Source: Bombardia bombarda (lineage: Eukaryota > Ascomycota > Sordariomycetes > Sordariales > Lasiosphaeriaceae). Taken from it: a stretch of DNA of 64,000 nt. Below the pieces are notes generated by a model, which saw only the letters and a list, made by a program, of their open reading frames with translations, had not been told where the DNA came from and ran no database searches. The DNA lies in NCBI GenBank assembly GCA_030512295.1, contig JAULSR010000008.1, positions 372,001 through 436,000 on the forward strand, read 5' to 3'. Of this stretch, positions 46,111 through 58,391 are shown piece after piece; position 1 is the stretch's first letter; each line of letters begins with the position of its first letter. The translations under genes and the position numbers were made by a program.

Positions 46111-47738
46111 ATGTTTAAGCTCGGTCGCAATCGCGCATTGGCGTCTGCCTTTGCTGCTCCCAAGGTTCGTGGTCGTCCTGTTTCCGCTATCGCGAGGTGT
46201 TATCAAATCCCCCCCCATCCACAACACGTTTCGTCTTGTTGGGCGAACAAACCACCAAAAACCTTGACTGACTCGTGCTCTCTCCACGCGCAGCTCTCTC
46301 CCTCCCTCAGACTCCCCGGCTTTGCCTCGCAACAACGGAGAGCTCTCAGCATCCACGAATACCTCTCTGCCGACCTCCTCCGTCAGGTAAGAAATCATCC
46401 TCCAAAAAAAATAAAAATTCCATCGACATCTAAACCCCCAAAAAAAACTAACCAATGCCTCATAGTATGGCATCGACGTCCCCAAGGGCTCCGTCGCCCG
46501 GTCAGGCGCCGAGGCTGAGGCCATCGCCAAGGACATTGGCGGCGAGGACATGGTGATCAAGGCGCAGGTGCTCGCGGGCGGCCGCGGCAAGGGCACTTTC
46601 GACAACGGGCTCAAGGGCGGCGTGCGCGTCATCTACTCGCCCACCGAGGCGCGCATGTTCGCCGACCAGATGATCGGCCACAAGCTGGTGACCAAGCAGA
46701 CGGGCGCCCAGGGTCGCCTTTGCAACTCGGTCTACATCTGCGAGCGCAAGTTCGCCCGCCGCGAGTTCTACCTGGCCGTCCTCATGGACCGCGCCTCGCA
46801 GGGCCCCGTCATCGTCTCGTCCTCCCAGGGCGGCGTCGACATCGAGGGCGTCGCCAAGGAGAACCCCGACGCCATCAACACCACCTACGTCGACATCAAC
46901 GTCGGCGTCACCGACGACATGGCCCGCGGCATCGCCACCAAGCTCGGCTTCAGCGAGCAGTGCATCGAGGAGGCCAAGGACACCATCCAGAAGCTCTACA
47001 CCATCTTCCGCGAGAAGGACGCCACCCAGATCGAGATCAACCCCCTCTCTGAGACGTCGGACCACAAGGTCATGTGCATGGACGCCAAGTTCGGCTTCGA
47101 CGACAACGCCGACTACCGCCAGAAGGAGATTTTCGCGCAGCGCGACACCTCCCAGGAGGACGCCGACGAGGTGCGCGCCGCCGAGAGCGGGCTCAACTTC
47201 ATCAAGCTCGACGGCGACATTGGCTGCCTCGTCAACGGCGCCGGCCTCGCCATGGCCACCATGGACATCATCAAGCTCAACGGCGGCGCGCCCGCCAACT
47301 TCTTGGACGTCGGCGGCGGCGCCACCCCCGCCGCCATCAAGGAGGCCTTTGAGCTCATCACGAGCGACCAAAAGGTGACGGCCATCTTTGTCAACATCTT
47401 TGGCGGCATCGTCCGCTGCGACGCCATCGCCCACGGCCTCATCAACACGGTCAAGACGCTCAACCTCAAGATCCCCATCATCGCCCGTCTGCAGGGCACA
47501 AACATGGAGCAGGCCCGCCAGCTCATCAACGATTCCGGCATGAAGATCTTCAGCATCGACGACCTTCAGAGCGCGGCCGAGAAGGCGGTGCAGTTCTCCA
47601 AGGTCGTCAAGATGGGTACGTGCAGATTTCCTCCCTGATGACCTATGATATGAAAGATTTGACGCTTATCAGATTCTCTTGATTAAACTTACAGCTCGTG
47701 ATATTGACGTCGGTGTTGAGTTCACTCTCGGAATCTAA
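46111..47738 (+). CDS. LSC2: Succinyl-CoA ligase (ADP-forming) beta chain, mitochondrial
   Basis: TCA-cycle enzyme subunit making succinate and nucleotide triphosphate from succinyl-CoA. Four exons, 46111-46164, 46294-46386, 46466-47615 and 47695-47738, total 1341 nt (446 aa). The presequence ('MFKLGRNRALASAFAAPK' onward) ends near 'RRALSIHEYLSADLL', the start of the ATP-grasp domain. Hallmarks are 'VIKAQVLAGGRGKGTF', 'TQIEINPLSET', 'CLVNGAGLAMATMD', 'GGAPANFLDVGGGA' and 'NIFGGIVRCD' in the ligase CoA domain, with 'ARLQGTN' near the end. The short last exon encodes ARDIDVGVEFTLGI. The first intron (46165-46293, 129 nt) has an unusual GTTCGT donor and is 3n and stop-free; its exact 5' boundary is the least certain junction. 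Confidence 0.95.
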
Positions 47739-50532
47739 ATTGGTAGAGAGTGAGTGAGTGTGCTATGGGATAGATTTTGGTTTGGCTTGTCGCTGGGTTT
47801 GTTGCCAAGATAGAATAGTACAGTATAGTCAGTAGCTGGTGTTTTAGCTAGCTACACACACACCTAGTCGACCATATGTGTTGTGTATTTTGTTTGGTGG
47901 TTTTCATTGTTGTCTGTGTAATGTTGTGTGTATGTGTGTGTGTGTGTGTTGCGCGCGAGTTGTTGTGTATAGACTTTTTCTTTTTATATTGGAAGGCTTT
48001 GATGGTTCTGGGGTTAAAGAATGGTTCTCTGTACTATGTACTTACCAAATTTGCATGCGATAACAACCTACCTACTTGCACAACAACTACAGACGATTTA
48101 CTCGCGGGCGTTTTTGTTGGATATATATATACCTCTCTCTCATTGGATGTGCAAGCTGACTTGAGGTACTGAGAGATGATCAGTCCTAGGTCCTGCCTGT
48201 TACAGGATACTCCTGCTGTTATCACTAGATCTTGTCTTGATCACTACTTCCGAGGGTGGTAGATATTAGAAGAAAAAAGATCTTGTCCCATGGGGTCTGG
48301 TAGCATGTTGTGTTGGCGTTGGTGATATTCAACTCAGAACTCTCTGGCTAGCCATCCAACCTGATCAACACAGTAATAGGCTATGTATATAAATGCTGCT
48401 AGATAGGTAATAAATAGGTACTGTAGGTTATTTACCAGATAATCACGGTCTTAGCTATGTGTGTCGTTGAGGACATGATTGCAGCGAATTGCCAATCATG
48501 AACATACAAAGTTAAATACAGGGAGTATCTATGCTGACCATCCCTGTCTAACAACAGCACATCAACAACGGCAGACATGCGACATTCTTTGACTGCGTAG
48601 GCAAGTAGGTCCGTACCTGAACATAAAAAAGTGACTCCCTCGTCAGCTAGACTTGGTAGTAACACGACCAAAGTGTGACAAACGACCCAATAACAAGAAG
48701 AAGAGTAAAACATCGTCAGGTTTATAAGGTATCTATCTCTGTCTAACTACAAGCCTATACAGCGCGGTATACAGTATACGTCTAAGTTAGCAAGGACACC
48801 CTACTTAACAACCAGGATCAATGCCAGTGCCAATACCAACATAGCAAAAACAATAATGCCAAGCCCTTAAAATGGTGATATCATCATCAATGCCGATGGA
48901 AACGATCAATATCCTACCTCTTTGATGAAAAGGAGAGGCGCGTTTGCAAGTACAAAAACCAGATGACATCAAAGATAAGAATAATAGACAGCTAAAAGTA
49001 CATGTAGCAAGTATACTAGAGTAGTAGCATGTTATCAAAATATTACGTATGGTAGAAGCCGACTCCTATCACCTTTAACCCTATGGAGCTCAAGTCCACA
49101 TATTTTCAGTAGAGATATGAACACATCTCTCCTGCCACCTTCTCTCCTCTCGTTCCACCATCCCTCTCTCTCAAACGGGAGCGCATCATAACATACAACC
49201 AAGCGACCGAGATCATATATGGTGGGTAGTAAGAAAGAGCAGATAGATACCGAGGTGTATGATAGGTAGGTAGGTAGATAGGTGATTGCCTCTGGGTGGA
49301 TTGATAGATAATGGATATCTCTCAGCCACCGCATATTCCTCCCCTCAGATAGTACAGGCAGACAGACAGACAGATAAACAACTGAAACAAACGTACAGCC
49401 AACAGCAATGGCATAAGGAGAAAAACAAGCAATAACAGTAATAGCACATCCATCACCTTGCTCAATAGATAGCTAGAGAGATAGACAAGAACAAGGATAA
49501 CAGAAAATGCCACCCATCCATCCGTCCACCATACAAATCAACCAGTCACAGGCCAAGACTGGTTGACTAAATAACAACAAGATTACCGCCAAACCATCCT
49601 CCGCCATCGCCCAGGTAAGTAAGTAGGTAGGTATGTATGCAAAAGGAATAGACTGTAACGAACAAAAAAAAAGAACGAGAAACCCGTCCATTTAGCTAAA
49701 AAGTCAAAAAGCCACCCCCGTTGCACTACCCAACTGCAATTACCCATAACATGGATGAATGAGCCAGCGCTCGGCTCAACTCAACCTGGTCCGACCCAAC
49801 AACCAAGCCAAGCAAAGCCACATCGAACCGAGAGAAAGGGGAAAGAAAGATGAGAAAGAGCAGACATCCATCCAGCCCTAGCCAGGTATTATCCTATCCA
49901 ATCCAATCCGCCCATCCCAAGAGCTAGCCAAGTAAGTGTGCGTGTGTGTGTAAATATAGGAAAATTTCCATCCAATTCAAACCCGCCCCATCTCATACCA
50001 TAACCTTCTTTTTGGGCAGAAAAGGAGAAATACAAAACGAAAGATGAAGCAGAAGATCGAAAGAGAAGAAGAAGAACAATTCTAGCCTCCCGTCATTCCC
50101 ATGACATTATGAGTCGAGTCGTGCTATACAACCTTTTTTGATTTCCTCCCATACGAAAAATAGAATCCCAAAGTGCCCAACCAGATCGAAATCGACATCG
50201 GATGAAAGGCCAAGAAATAAGGTTAATAGGATTAAAAATACCCAAATGTCGATTTCGTCAAAATAAGCGTATGTCTGAGAATGCCTCCATATCAGGGTGC
50301 GTGTGCATGTGCGTGCTGTGCTGTGTTGCTTGTGCGTGTTATGGTGTGTCGTACCGTTCGACCCAGTTGCTTGGCAATAAAGTATACCGCCGTCTCCATC
50401 CCAATGACTTTTAACCAAATACCGTCCGGGCAAATCTCGTCGTCATAGTATACAAAAGACCTAAAGAGGCCCGCCGGTGTGATCACACCGTGTTCACAGA
50501 GACAGAGATGCAAACCGCACTGCAGTTGGTCG
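47739..50532. other. 2.8-kb convergent intergenic region
   Basis: Lies between the convergent LSC2 and HSF-type genes. It holds a TG tract at 47934-47949, GGTA/GATA tetranucleotide stretches near 49255-49290 and 49615-49632, and generally AT-richer DNA. No coding signal, tRNA or transposon ORF was recognised. The 3' UTRs of both genes should lie at its ends. Confidence 0.5.
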
Positions 50533-52521
50533 TCATTGTAGCCGTTTGCGTTTGCGATCATCGTCACCCCGCAGGTCCATCTCGTCCTCGTCGTCCCGCT
50601 CCGCCGTGTCAGTCGGATTCAGAATATGCGCCATGCTGCCCCTCCTCGTCGGCGGCGCAGAGTTGTCTCTCAGCGATAGGTTCTTGTTCTCGCCCCGGTT
50701 AGCAGAGTTCCACGACCAGCTTCCAAAATTGTCCACAGAACCGCCGCCGTTTCCGCCTCCACCTCCTGCTCCTCCTCCATTAGCAAAGGACGGCGGCGGA
50801 GGTGTGGCTGGCCTCGACTGCGGCTGCGAAGAAGGCTGCAGAGAATAGTGAGAGAGTGAGTCTCGAATGTGCTGCTCTTCAACCACCGGCACCCGATTGG
50901 GCGAGGATGGCCACTGGGACGACGGGGGGCCAGACGCAAACGGAGGAGGGGTTGGCTGCCAGCCATGCGCGCGTATGTCAGCCGAGGTATGCCGCCGGGC
51001 TAAGCTGCTAGGAGGAAGCTCGACATTTGCCAAGGGGTGGGGACCCGGGGGCGGCGGCGGAGCCTGCTGGGAGCGAATCGATGATGGCGAAGACTGCGTC
51101 GTGCCGCCTATCGACCCATACGGACGACGGGTACTGACTGACAGGTTGGAAGGAACAGAGGGACGGTAGTAGTTTGTTGGTCGAGATTGGGGAACTGCGA
51201 GATTAGATCTCCGGGGGTCGTCTTGGGGCAATTGCCGCGGTGAGACGGGAGCATTCTCCAGATTCGAAAAGTAGGATCGAGTACTAGCGAAGAGCGGTTC
51301 GTGGGGTTCCTCTAACGAGCGGAACATGTCCATTTGCCGCTGAATCTCCCCTTGCAAGTTCGATACTAGGGCCAAAGCATTAGGCTATACTGGTACCAAA
51401 GGTTCAGCAATTCAAAAACTTACCGTCCCGGTGTATCGGGTTATCATGATTCGGCGCAAGGGCAAGAATTGCCCGCGACAAATCGTGGTTGATTTGCAGC
51501 AACTTCGACACCGTGTCCATAATGGCTTGATGCTTGATGTTCATGAATTGCGCATTCTCTTCATGGCGCTGGAGACGGAGCCCCATATCGTAAAGCGTGT
51601 GTTCAATACTGTGCCTTGGGTCACCTCCCTCCTGCATAGGTGGCATGGGCTCGTTTGGTGTCCCGGGCTGCGACGGTGGCGGCTTCTGGTTGTTGTATTC
51701 TCGGTGGACAAGCGCATGTCGAGAGGCCCGGCGTTTGATCTCCCGCAACCCAACCATATCTCCCCGTTTAAAGCTTCCATTACCGTGCTTGAACTCCCAG
51801 AGAGTGGATTCGGGCGCTCCAGAGTGAAAAACATCGCTGACTAGAGGGTGTCAGCAGCACACTGAGATTGACTGGTTTGAGGAGCCGTACCTTTGTGAAA
51901 TCCATACATGTTGAGCTGCCTCACGAAGGATGAGATATTGGTATGTTTGAAATATTGCCTGGCTCGGTTAGCGATGAAAGGTAGGTGTCCTGATGCGCGC
52001 GCGAACTTACGCCAAGACCTTTGAGAACTCGTGCGAGGGTTGCATGACGAAGCTCTCCGATGTAGACGTCCAAGAGATCAGATGTTGTATTTGCTTGTCT
52101 TCTAGCATGCTGTGGTTGTGATTAGCGACTGTACAAGACAGCAGGGAGAGGCGATGCGACTGGCTCACTTGTAAAGCTTGTGGATGAAAGCCGTCTGTAC
52201 AATCTTTGGCTGGTGGACAGCTGCTGCAGCGGCAGCTGGTGCTGGCATAATGATGTTGTCGACCGACAGCTGATCATTCTGCGAAGCCAGCTGCCCTCGC
52301 TCGTTCATGCCATTGCCATTCACTTCGCTATCGGGGCTCTTTGTGACAGAGCCCGGCGCCGAAGGGTTCGTTGGCGTGGTGATTTCCATGGGCTCGCCCG
52401 GTGATGGCGCAGACATTTGGATGGCGGGAGTAATGATGGGGACCGTCCTCGCACTCAACACTTCTTCGGACCTGTTGGCCATATGGTTCCTCGGAACGCT
52501 CTCAGTCGCAGTAGCCATCAT
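50533..52521 (-). CDS. HSF-type DNA-binding transcription factor, Sfl1/HSF2-like
   Basis: Sequence-specific nuclear regulator. Five exons, 52169-52521, 52011-52109, 51891-51958, 51424-51840 and 50533-51365, total 1770 nt (589 aa). The HSF winged-helix domain (about residues 107-210) is split over four exons and reads 'FIHKLYNMLEDKQIQHLISW', 'HEFSKVLAQYFKHTNISSFV', 'RQLNMYGFHK' and 'WEFKHGNGSFKRGD'; the recognition helix is SSFVRQLNMYGF. A helical region with heptad-like spacing ('LYDMGLRLQRHEENAQF', 'LQINHDLSRAILAL') follows, then a Ser/Pro-rich disordered tail with a Gly/Asn run and a basic C-terminus (RKRKRLQ). Tandem ATGs at 52521/52518 are both possible. The domain layout fits the Sfl1/HSF2 group, which regulates morphogenesis, rather than the trimeric heat-shock Hsf1. 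A 5' UTR intron near 52640-52725 is possible. Confidence 0.9.
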
Positions 52522-55500
52522 CTTCCCTGCTGTTTGGAAGGCTCGTCAGCACAGGCACTCGACAGACAGTCGACCCAGGCGCTCTCGGGCGATCAGGAGA
52601 TAAGGGGCAGAAGGGGGCAGTTTTGAATCGCTCTGCAAGGTAGGAGGGTATAGAGGCAGGCACATTGCGGCGCGCGCGTTCTGGGCGCGAGTAGAGACGA
52701 GAGTCATGAAGAATAGCCTACCTCATTTCTCCCAATCGAAGCTCAATCGTTTGCGTAGCAGCGGGTCAAGTTCGGAGGACCAGTGTATCGTCCCGTATAT
52801 CCCTTTGTTCGCGACGGTGTTCGTTCCCTGCTACTTCCCGTAGCTCGTGGCATGGACCCGCTCTTGAGCACCAGTTCCTGGGAATGGGAATCGTCTCGAC
52901 TGTAGGCAGGCACTGGACGACCAGGGGATCGATCGGATCCGTGGTTTAAGCTTTAGGTTGTCAGTTTTCGGCCAGGGCGCGGGACCGAGTGAGGAGAGAG
53001 ACGGAGAGGCTGCTGCTGCTGCTGCTGCTGCTGTCGCTGTTGTCGGGACTGCAGGTGGAGCGAAGGCATTCGCTTTTTTGTCCTGCTCTTGGTGGCGCAA
53101 GGACTCGGGCTAAAGCAACCGTGGTCCTCGCGAGGTTGGAGGCTGATTGGTAGAGGAGAAAGTAGACTGGAGGCGATCCGGGGGGGAGGGTTCCAGTCGT
53201 GGTTCCAAGCCAGCAAGGGGGGGGGGGTTCTGGCGCAATTATCGAGTCTCCTCCAGGCGACACTAGGACGTGTAAAAATTAACTAGCAAAATAAAATATG
53301 TACCGACTGGAGAAGAGATGGGCCCGTCTTGTATCCGTGCCGGAAATGCTTGACAGGACACACGCAGGATAAAGGATAAGGACACATGGACGACACAAGC
53401 ACACAGACGATGGATGTGGACCCTCAACTAACAGGAGAGGTGCATGCGTCAGAGTTCTGTCCTGGAGCCCAGGCAGGATACTGTGCACTGTATACACTAG
53501 CCTAGCGTACGGTCAGTGCTTGTGCGCGTCAAGGGGCCGCCCGCCGCCGCTGGAACCCGGACGGGTCAAGCATGGAAGGGGAAACAATGCACTGATGAGG
53601 GGTACATGTATCCCGTAGTGTATAATGTACGGACGGCAGGGATGGACGTGGAAGGCGCGGGCGCAGATGGCGGATGCGGGTGGTTCCTTCAGATACAACT
53701 ACAAAGTGGCCCAGGCGTTTTAGACTACCTTGGTATTGCAGATGCTGCCAATCCGAGATCTGGTAACCCTTCCAGAAGCCAATATTAGCTTTTGGATCTG
53801 ATCACACCTCGCTGGCAGCTGCGCTACGCTCTTTATTATGAATTAGGTAAGATGGAAAAAGAGCCGGGTGGAAGAACGGACGGCAGCTCGACGGCAATCC
53901 GCCAAGGGAATATTTCGGGGAAAAGAAAAAAGAAGGGAAACACCCAGCATCCGAACAAGACGGGCCACAGGGAATGGGACGCGACGGGGATTTGATTAGT
54001 GCATCGACTTACCGAATTAGGAACGTTGGTATGAAGTGCAGGTATCTTGCAACGTACTGTGCGGAGTAGTTGGGACTTGCACAGTAGACTTAGGACCGCT
54101 TGTTTGGTCCTGGCTAACCTGGGACATCTTCTTTGAGAAGGGTGTCGCAATTTACCCACATTTCCGCAGCAGAAAAGTACAGATTGGGTCTGGGCCCTGA
54201 CCTCCATTGCTTATCCTCCTCCGCCGATGGCAGCGGCTGGGTGCTCAGAGATGTCGCGCAGGAAATTGGAAAGGTTCGAGCGACGAGTCCGAAGGAAGGA
54301 GGAAGGCGGCGGGTAGATCCCGAACCGAGGGCGCAGAGATGGGGAGGGGTGATGGAGGGCTTCAAGCCAACCACAGCAGACAATACCAGACTGGGGATGC
54401 AGAGTTCACTGTTGTGATGCGGGTTTCTTACGAAGTATTCAGATGCACTTTCCTTTCCTTTGACGGATAACGTTATGCGTGTGCGGTCCTGGCACAGGAC
54501 AGTTAGTGGTGTTGTGATGCTGCCACGGCAGGTGCGTCTTAGGACGGTGATGCCATGTTAGTAACGCCTCCCTTACCTCCCTAGCCCACATGTCACAGTG
54601 CGCGCGCGGAGGAGTGAACTCGAACAGAGTTCATGGAAGCCCTGGCTATGGGGACATCAGGCGTTGGACGATGCCTTGCGCTCTGGAAGCCGAAAGGTGG
54701 AAGTTAAAATGGGTGGAAGGGGCTGTAGAAACTCTAGAAGCCCAGATCACCCGTTTCGCTCAACGTAAAAGCTAACACGGGCGACGGGAATGCACAATAC
54801 GGCTAGCAGAAATTACAAACACCGAGTTACTTATCATCTCTGGAATAATATCCGTAAGTCCGCTGGCATGTACCTATGTAGGTGCCCGGGCAAACGGGAC
54901 CTGCGTAGGTACCTGCCATCGATGGAATTTGGGCGGAAGCGCGCGAGAAGGAGGACATGACAGTTAGATACTGTGAAGAAGGCAGGTACGATGTACTCCC
55001 GGTACACATGCATTCCATCGTTTCCGAATCGAGTAGTTGCGCGCAGTCGCCACTTCCATCTCCATTCTCTCAGACCGCAACTGTACTTGCTGATGTACAG
55101 AACTTTTGTCACAATTGCAACGAAGCCTGCAGGCCAATCCCGTTCACTACGACGAGGGGCACCTTCCATGTTGGTGCCGGTCACCTGCCGCCAAGTATCG
55201 CAAGAAACTGCCTCGATCTCTCTCTTCTCCCTCTTCCTCTTGTTTTCGGTAGTAATATTTAATGAATTCACTGGACTCCGTACGGCAAACCGTCTTCCGA
55301 CCCTGTATACAAAGATACAACCTGCAGGCTCACACAGCATATCGCAGCACTATCAAGAGGCTCTGTTCAGAAACCTTGGACATGTCGCCCACACAGTATG
55401 TAAACTTGACGCAGTGTCCTGTACTCAGCTGACGAACCTGGAACTTGCTAAATGCGCAGCTGGAGATGGAAGCTTCGGGTCCTGGATCCTTCTGACACCA

Positions 55501-56977
55501 ATCCCGCATGCACGCTACCAGTACCGGCAAAGTCGTCCAGGTACATGAATTCTTCACCCAGGTAAATTGTGGTGAAGAGCCTCCTCCTCCACGGGCTGCA
55601 GGCCGCAATCCGGGAAGCCACTGCCCCTAGCGAGCATGCAATTGGGTGTCGAAAATAACCCAGGGCAGGCACCGCCTCCTCTCTCTCCATCGCTTACCCG
55701 GACTCCATATTCTGCGCCCTCGACGTACTGACAAGTACCTGAGCTGATGCACTGGCCGTGAGGGTACAGTGTGCTAGGACTAAGGTACACACGGTATTAC
55801 AGGACCCAGAGATCTCAGTAATGGCAATCGCGTTTCTCACATCGTCGTCCATCTTGCTGACGGCAGGCAGACGGCAGGTACCTTGCCGGCCTGTCACCCT
55901 GGAAGCGCTCCCCAACCCTGTCCCCTGCGGCTCCACCTCTACCGAACTCTGGCCTCCTACCGCCCATGGCGGTCAGCTTGTCTCTTACACAGTACACACT
56001 TTTTTCCTTTTCGTTTGCTTGTTGCTGAGCCTTTCGGACAGGTTCGACAGGCATCATCTGCATTCTCTGTCACCCCGGGGCTGGCTGGGATGATGGCAAT
56101 CTCACGATTTGACAAAATCCAAGACTCCTGAAATTTAACGTTAATCGAACCACACCTCTCACAGGCCAGATCACAGATTGCAATATCTAGAGGGGCTTGT
56201 ATAGGTCTGCCCTGTCTGCTACTGTTGCTTCTCATATGGAAGACGGGAGGGAGTGTCTATGCTCTTTACAACCTGCATCAATGATCAACCTAGGACGGGG
56301 CCTCTGTGGAACCGGTCCAAATCTCTGGGAATTGTATTTGTGCTCGGCCAGAGACAGTTCCCCATTGGCCTGATTGACCCAGCTTGGCACGCGTGCAGCA
56401 ATCTTATCGTCGAAAGGAGGGACACCACTGCCGGCTGCGGGAGGGTGCTCAGCTCGCCTGTTACTGTCTCGCTGCTGTGCGCTGCGTTGGCTGCGTGGGT
56501 GGTGCTGTGTAAGCTTTCTTGTCCTTCAGCCGAGAGCCGTGTCGTTGGGCGTCGTGAGCGGTGGCACCAGCCATTTGATGGGGAATTGGGGCTTGGGGTC
56601 GGGAATGATTGTCGATTGCATCTCGTCATTTCGTCTCCCGCCGAATCGATTCCCCGCGCCCCCATCGCCTGCCGAGCCTGCCCTGGCCATATCTTCAGCT
56701 AAGGGGAACGCGCCGTGTCCCGCCCCCCGAACCGCGAGGGGGGCTAAGGCGATGGACGATCATATCCTAGTGTGCAGTGCGCATAGATTCGACAACCGGA
56801 GCTTTACGTTCTGCGCCGCCTACTGGATAACAATATGTGTTTCGTTTTGGCGGTTACCTATCATTAACTCCTACCCGACCTGCAGCAGCCTCACCAAGCC
56901 ATCTTTTTCTCTTTTTCTTTCCCCATTCGAATACCACCAAGGGACACAGCCCGTTCGGACAAGGAAAGAAGGGCCGT

Positions 56978-56993
56978 GGGGGGGGGGGGGGGG
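56978..56993. repeat. G16 homopolymer
   Basis: Sixteen consecutive G residues in noncoding DNA, the longest homopolymer I noticed in the window; its length in the assembly is likely approximate. Confidence 0.85.
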
Positions 56994-58371
56994 TGGGCTT
57001 GCCTTAATTGCTTCCAGGTAACCTTGCGGTCTGAGCCCGGTGAAGAAAAGAAAGCAACCTGAAGAACCATGTTTCACCCTTCTTTTCTGTGTCTCGGCGC
57101 GCCTGGGCAACTCGAAACGCTTGATCACCTAAATACCACCGTGACATCACCTGGCTTGTCTTCGCGAAGAAAGCTCGAGCCCTGCCTGCTCGTCTACTCG
57201 GGGCGGCGCTAGCAAGTCACTAGCACGAGGTGGTATCGTGATACACACATGGACCCAGCGCCCCTTTTAGAGCGTGTGCTTTCAGCGGAATCTACCGTGA
57301 CACTTTGGTGCCTCGGATCCCCCTCCATCGGATATCTCGCCTAACATCATTGTGTTGTCGGATCGACGATCACATACAAGCGACAGACCGCCGCCGCCGC
57401 GAGCGACCTTTTCTCGATTAGTAATTCCTTGATGTTTAATCTACTAATTAGGACGACTAGGGTGGCGATCGGGGGAGCAAGAGTCAAGAGAGTCAAGAGC
57501 TGCAGTCAGACACTACACAGCATTCTTACGAAGCACAGTAGTGGGCTCTAGCAGCAAGCATCTCTCCGCCGTTGCAATGATACCACCACCCCATGGGTTA
57601 CTACCACTGATAACTGTATGGCTGCTACAGCGTTATCCTGGGGTCGTTTCTGCACAGTTCCAAGCCCCGTCCCGGTATTCCGAATGAATCTCGTTGTCCA
57701 TATGATATTTCCCCATGGGGGGCAGCTGGGTTGGTTACATGCTAGCCACGATTGGTCAGTTGAGTTTCTTTTGCTACTTGGCGACGGCAGTCACAACAGT
57801 TCTCTCTACGAGCTACTCACCCGTCCACATCTATTTCGGCAGCTGGATTGATTGCAAGCCGTTGATTGACAGCCTGAGGATTCCCTCAACCGGCTTTCCC
57901 TCGACTTACCAGGAACACCCAGTTCACCACCTGCCTGAACCAGGTGCTTGGATACATTAGTGCGAGGCGGCTCGTACAGCACGTTGCTGTCTGGGAATAC
58001 TCTGGAATCTTGTCAAACATCTATCTCTACCACCGCTCTTTGTCTCTCGATTGTGTATTTGTCTCTACACGCACCACCATCATGCATTCCATCTGATATG
58101 GATTCCCTAGCCCGGGAAACAGCACCCGGCTTTCCACGGAAGACTGGCCAGCCCAGCCCGGTAGTCTCGTTCCCACCCACCATCCGGCCATTTCATTTGC
58201 ATTCATATACCACCTAACCTAATAAGATATCCCGTATACCCAATATACTGCAAGTTATAGTGCCTAGCATTGAGCACATTGGATCGCGACAATCTGGGGA
58301 AATAAGGTAAGTAGGTCGGTAGGTAGGTGACGAAACGCAATCCCGGCGGCGGCGGCAGCGGCAGCGGCGGG

Positions 58372-58391
58372 CTATCCTATCCTATCCTATC
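58372..58391. repeat. (CTATC)4 pentanucleotide array
   Basis: Four perfect units directly after a GGC-rich stretch in noncoding DNA. Confidence 0.85.

Noticed and set aside
46502..47434. 310-aa open frame antisense to the succinyl-CoA ligase gene
   Set aside because: Codon-usage shadow of the GC-rich LSC2 exon.
54973..55548. 191-aa open frame in the 8-kb desert
   Set aside because: Begins with a non-ATG codon, has no recognisable motif and average noncoding composition.
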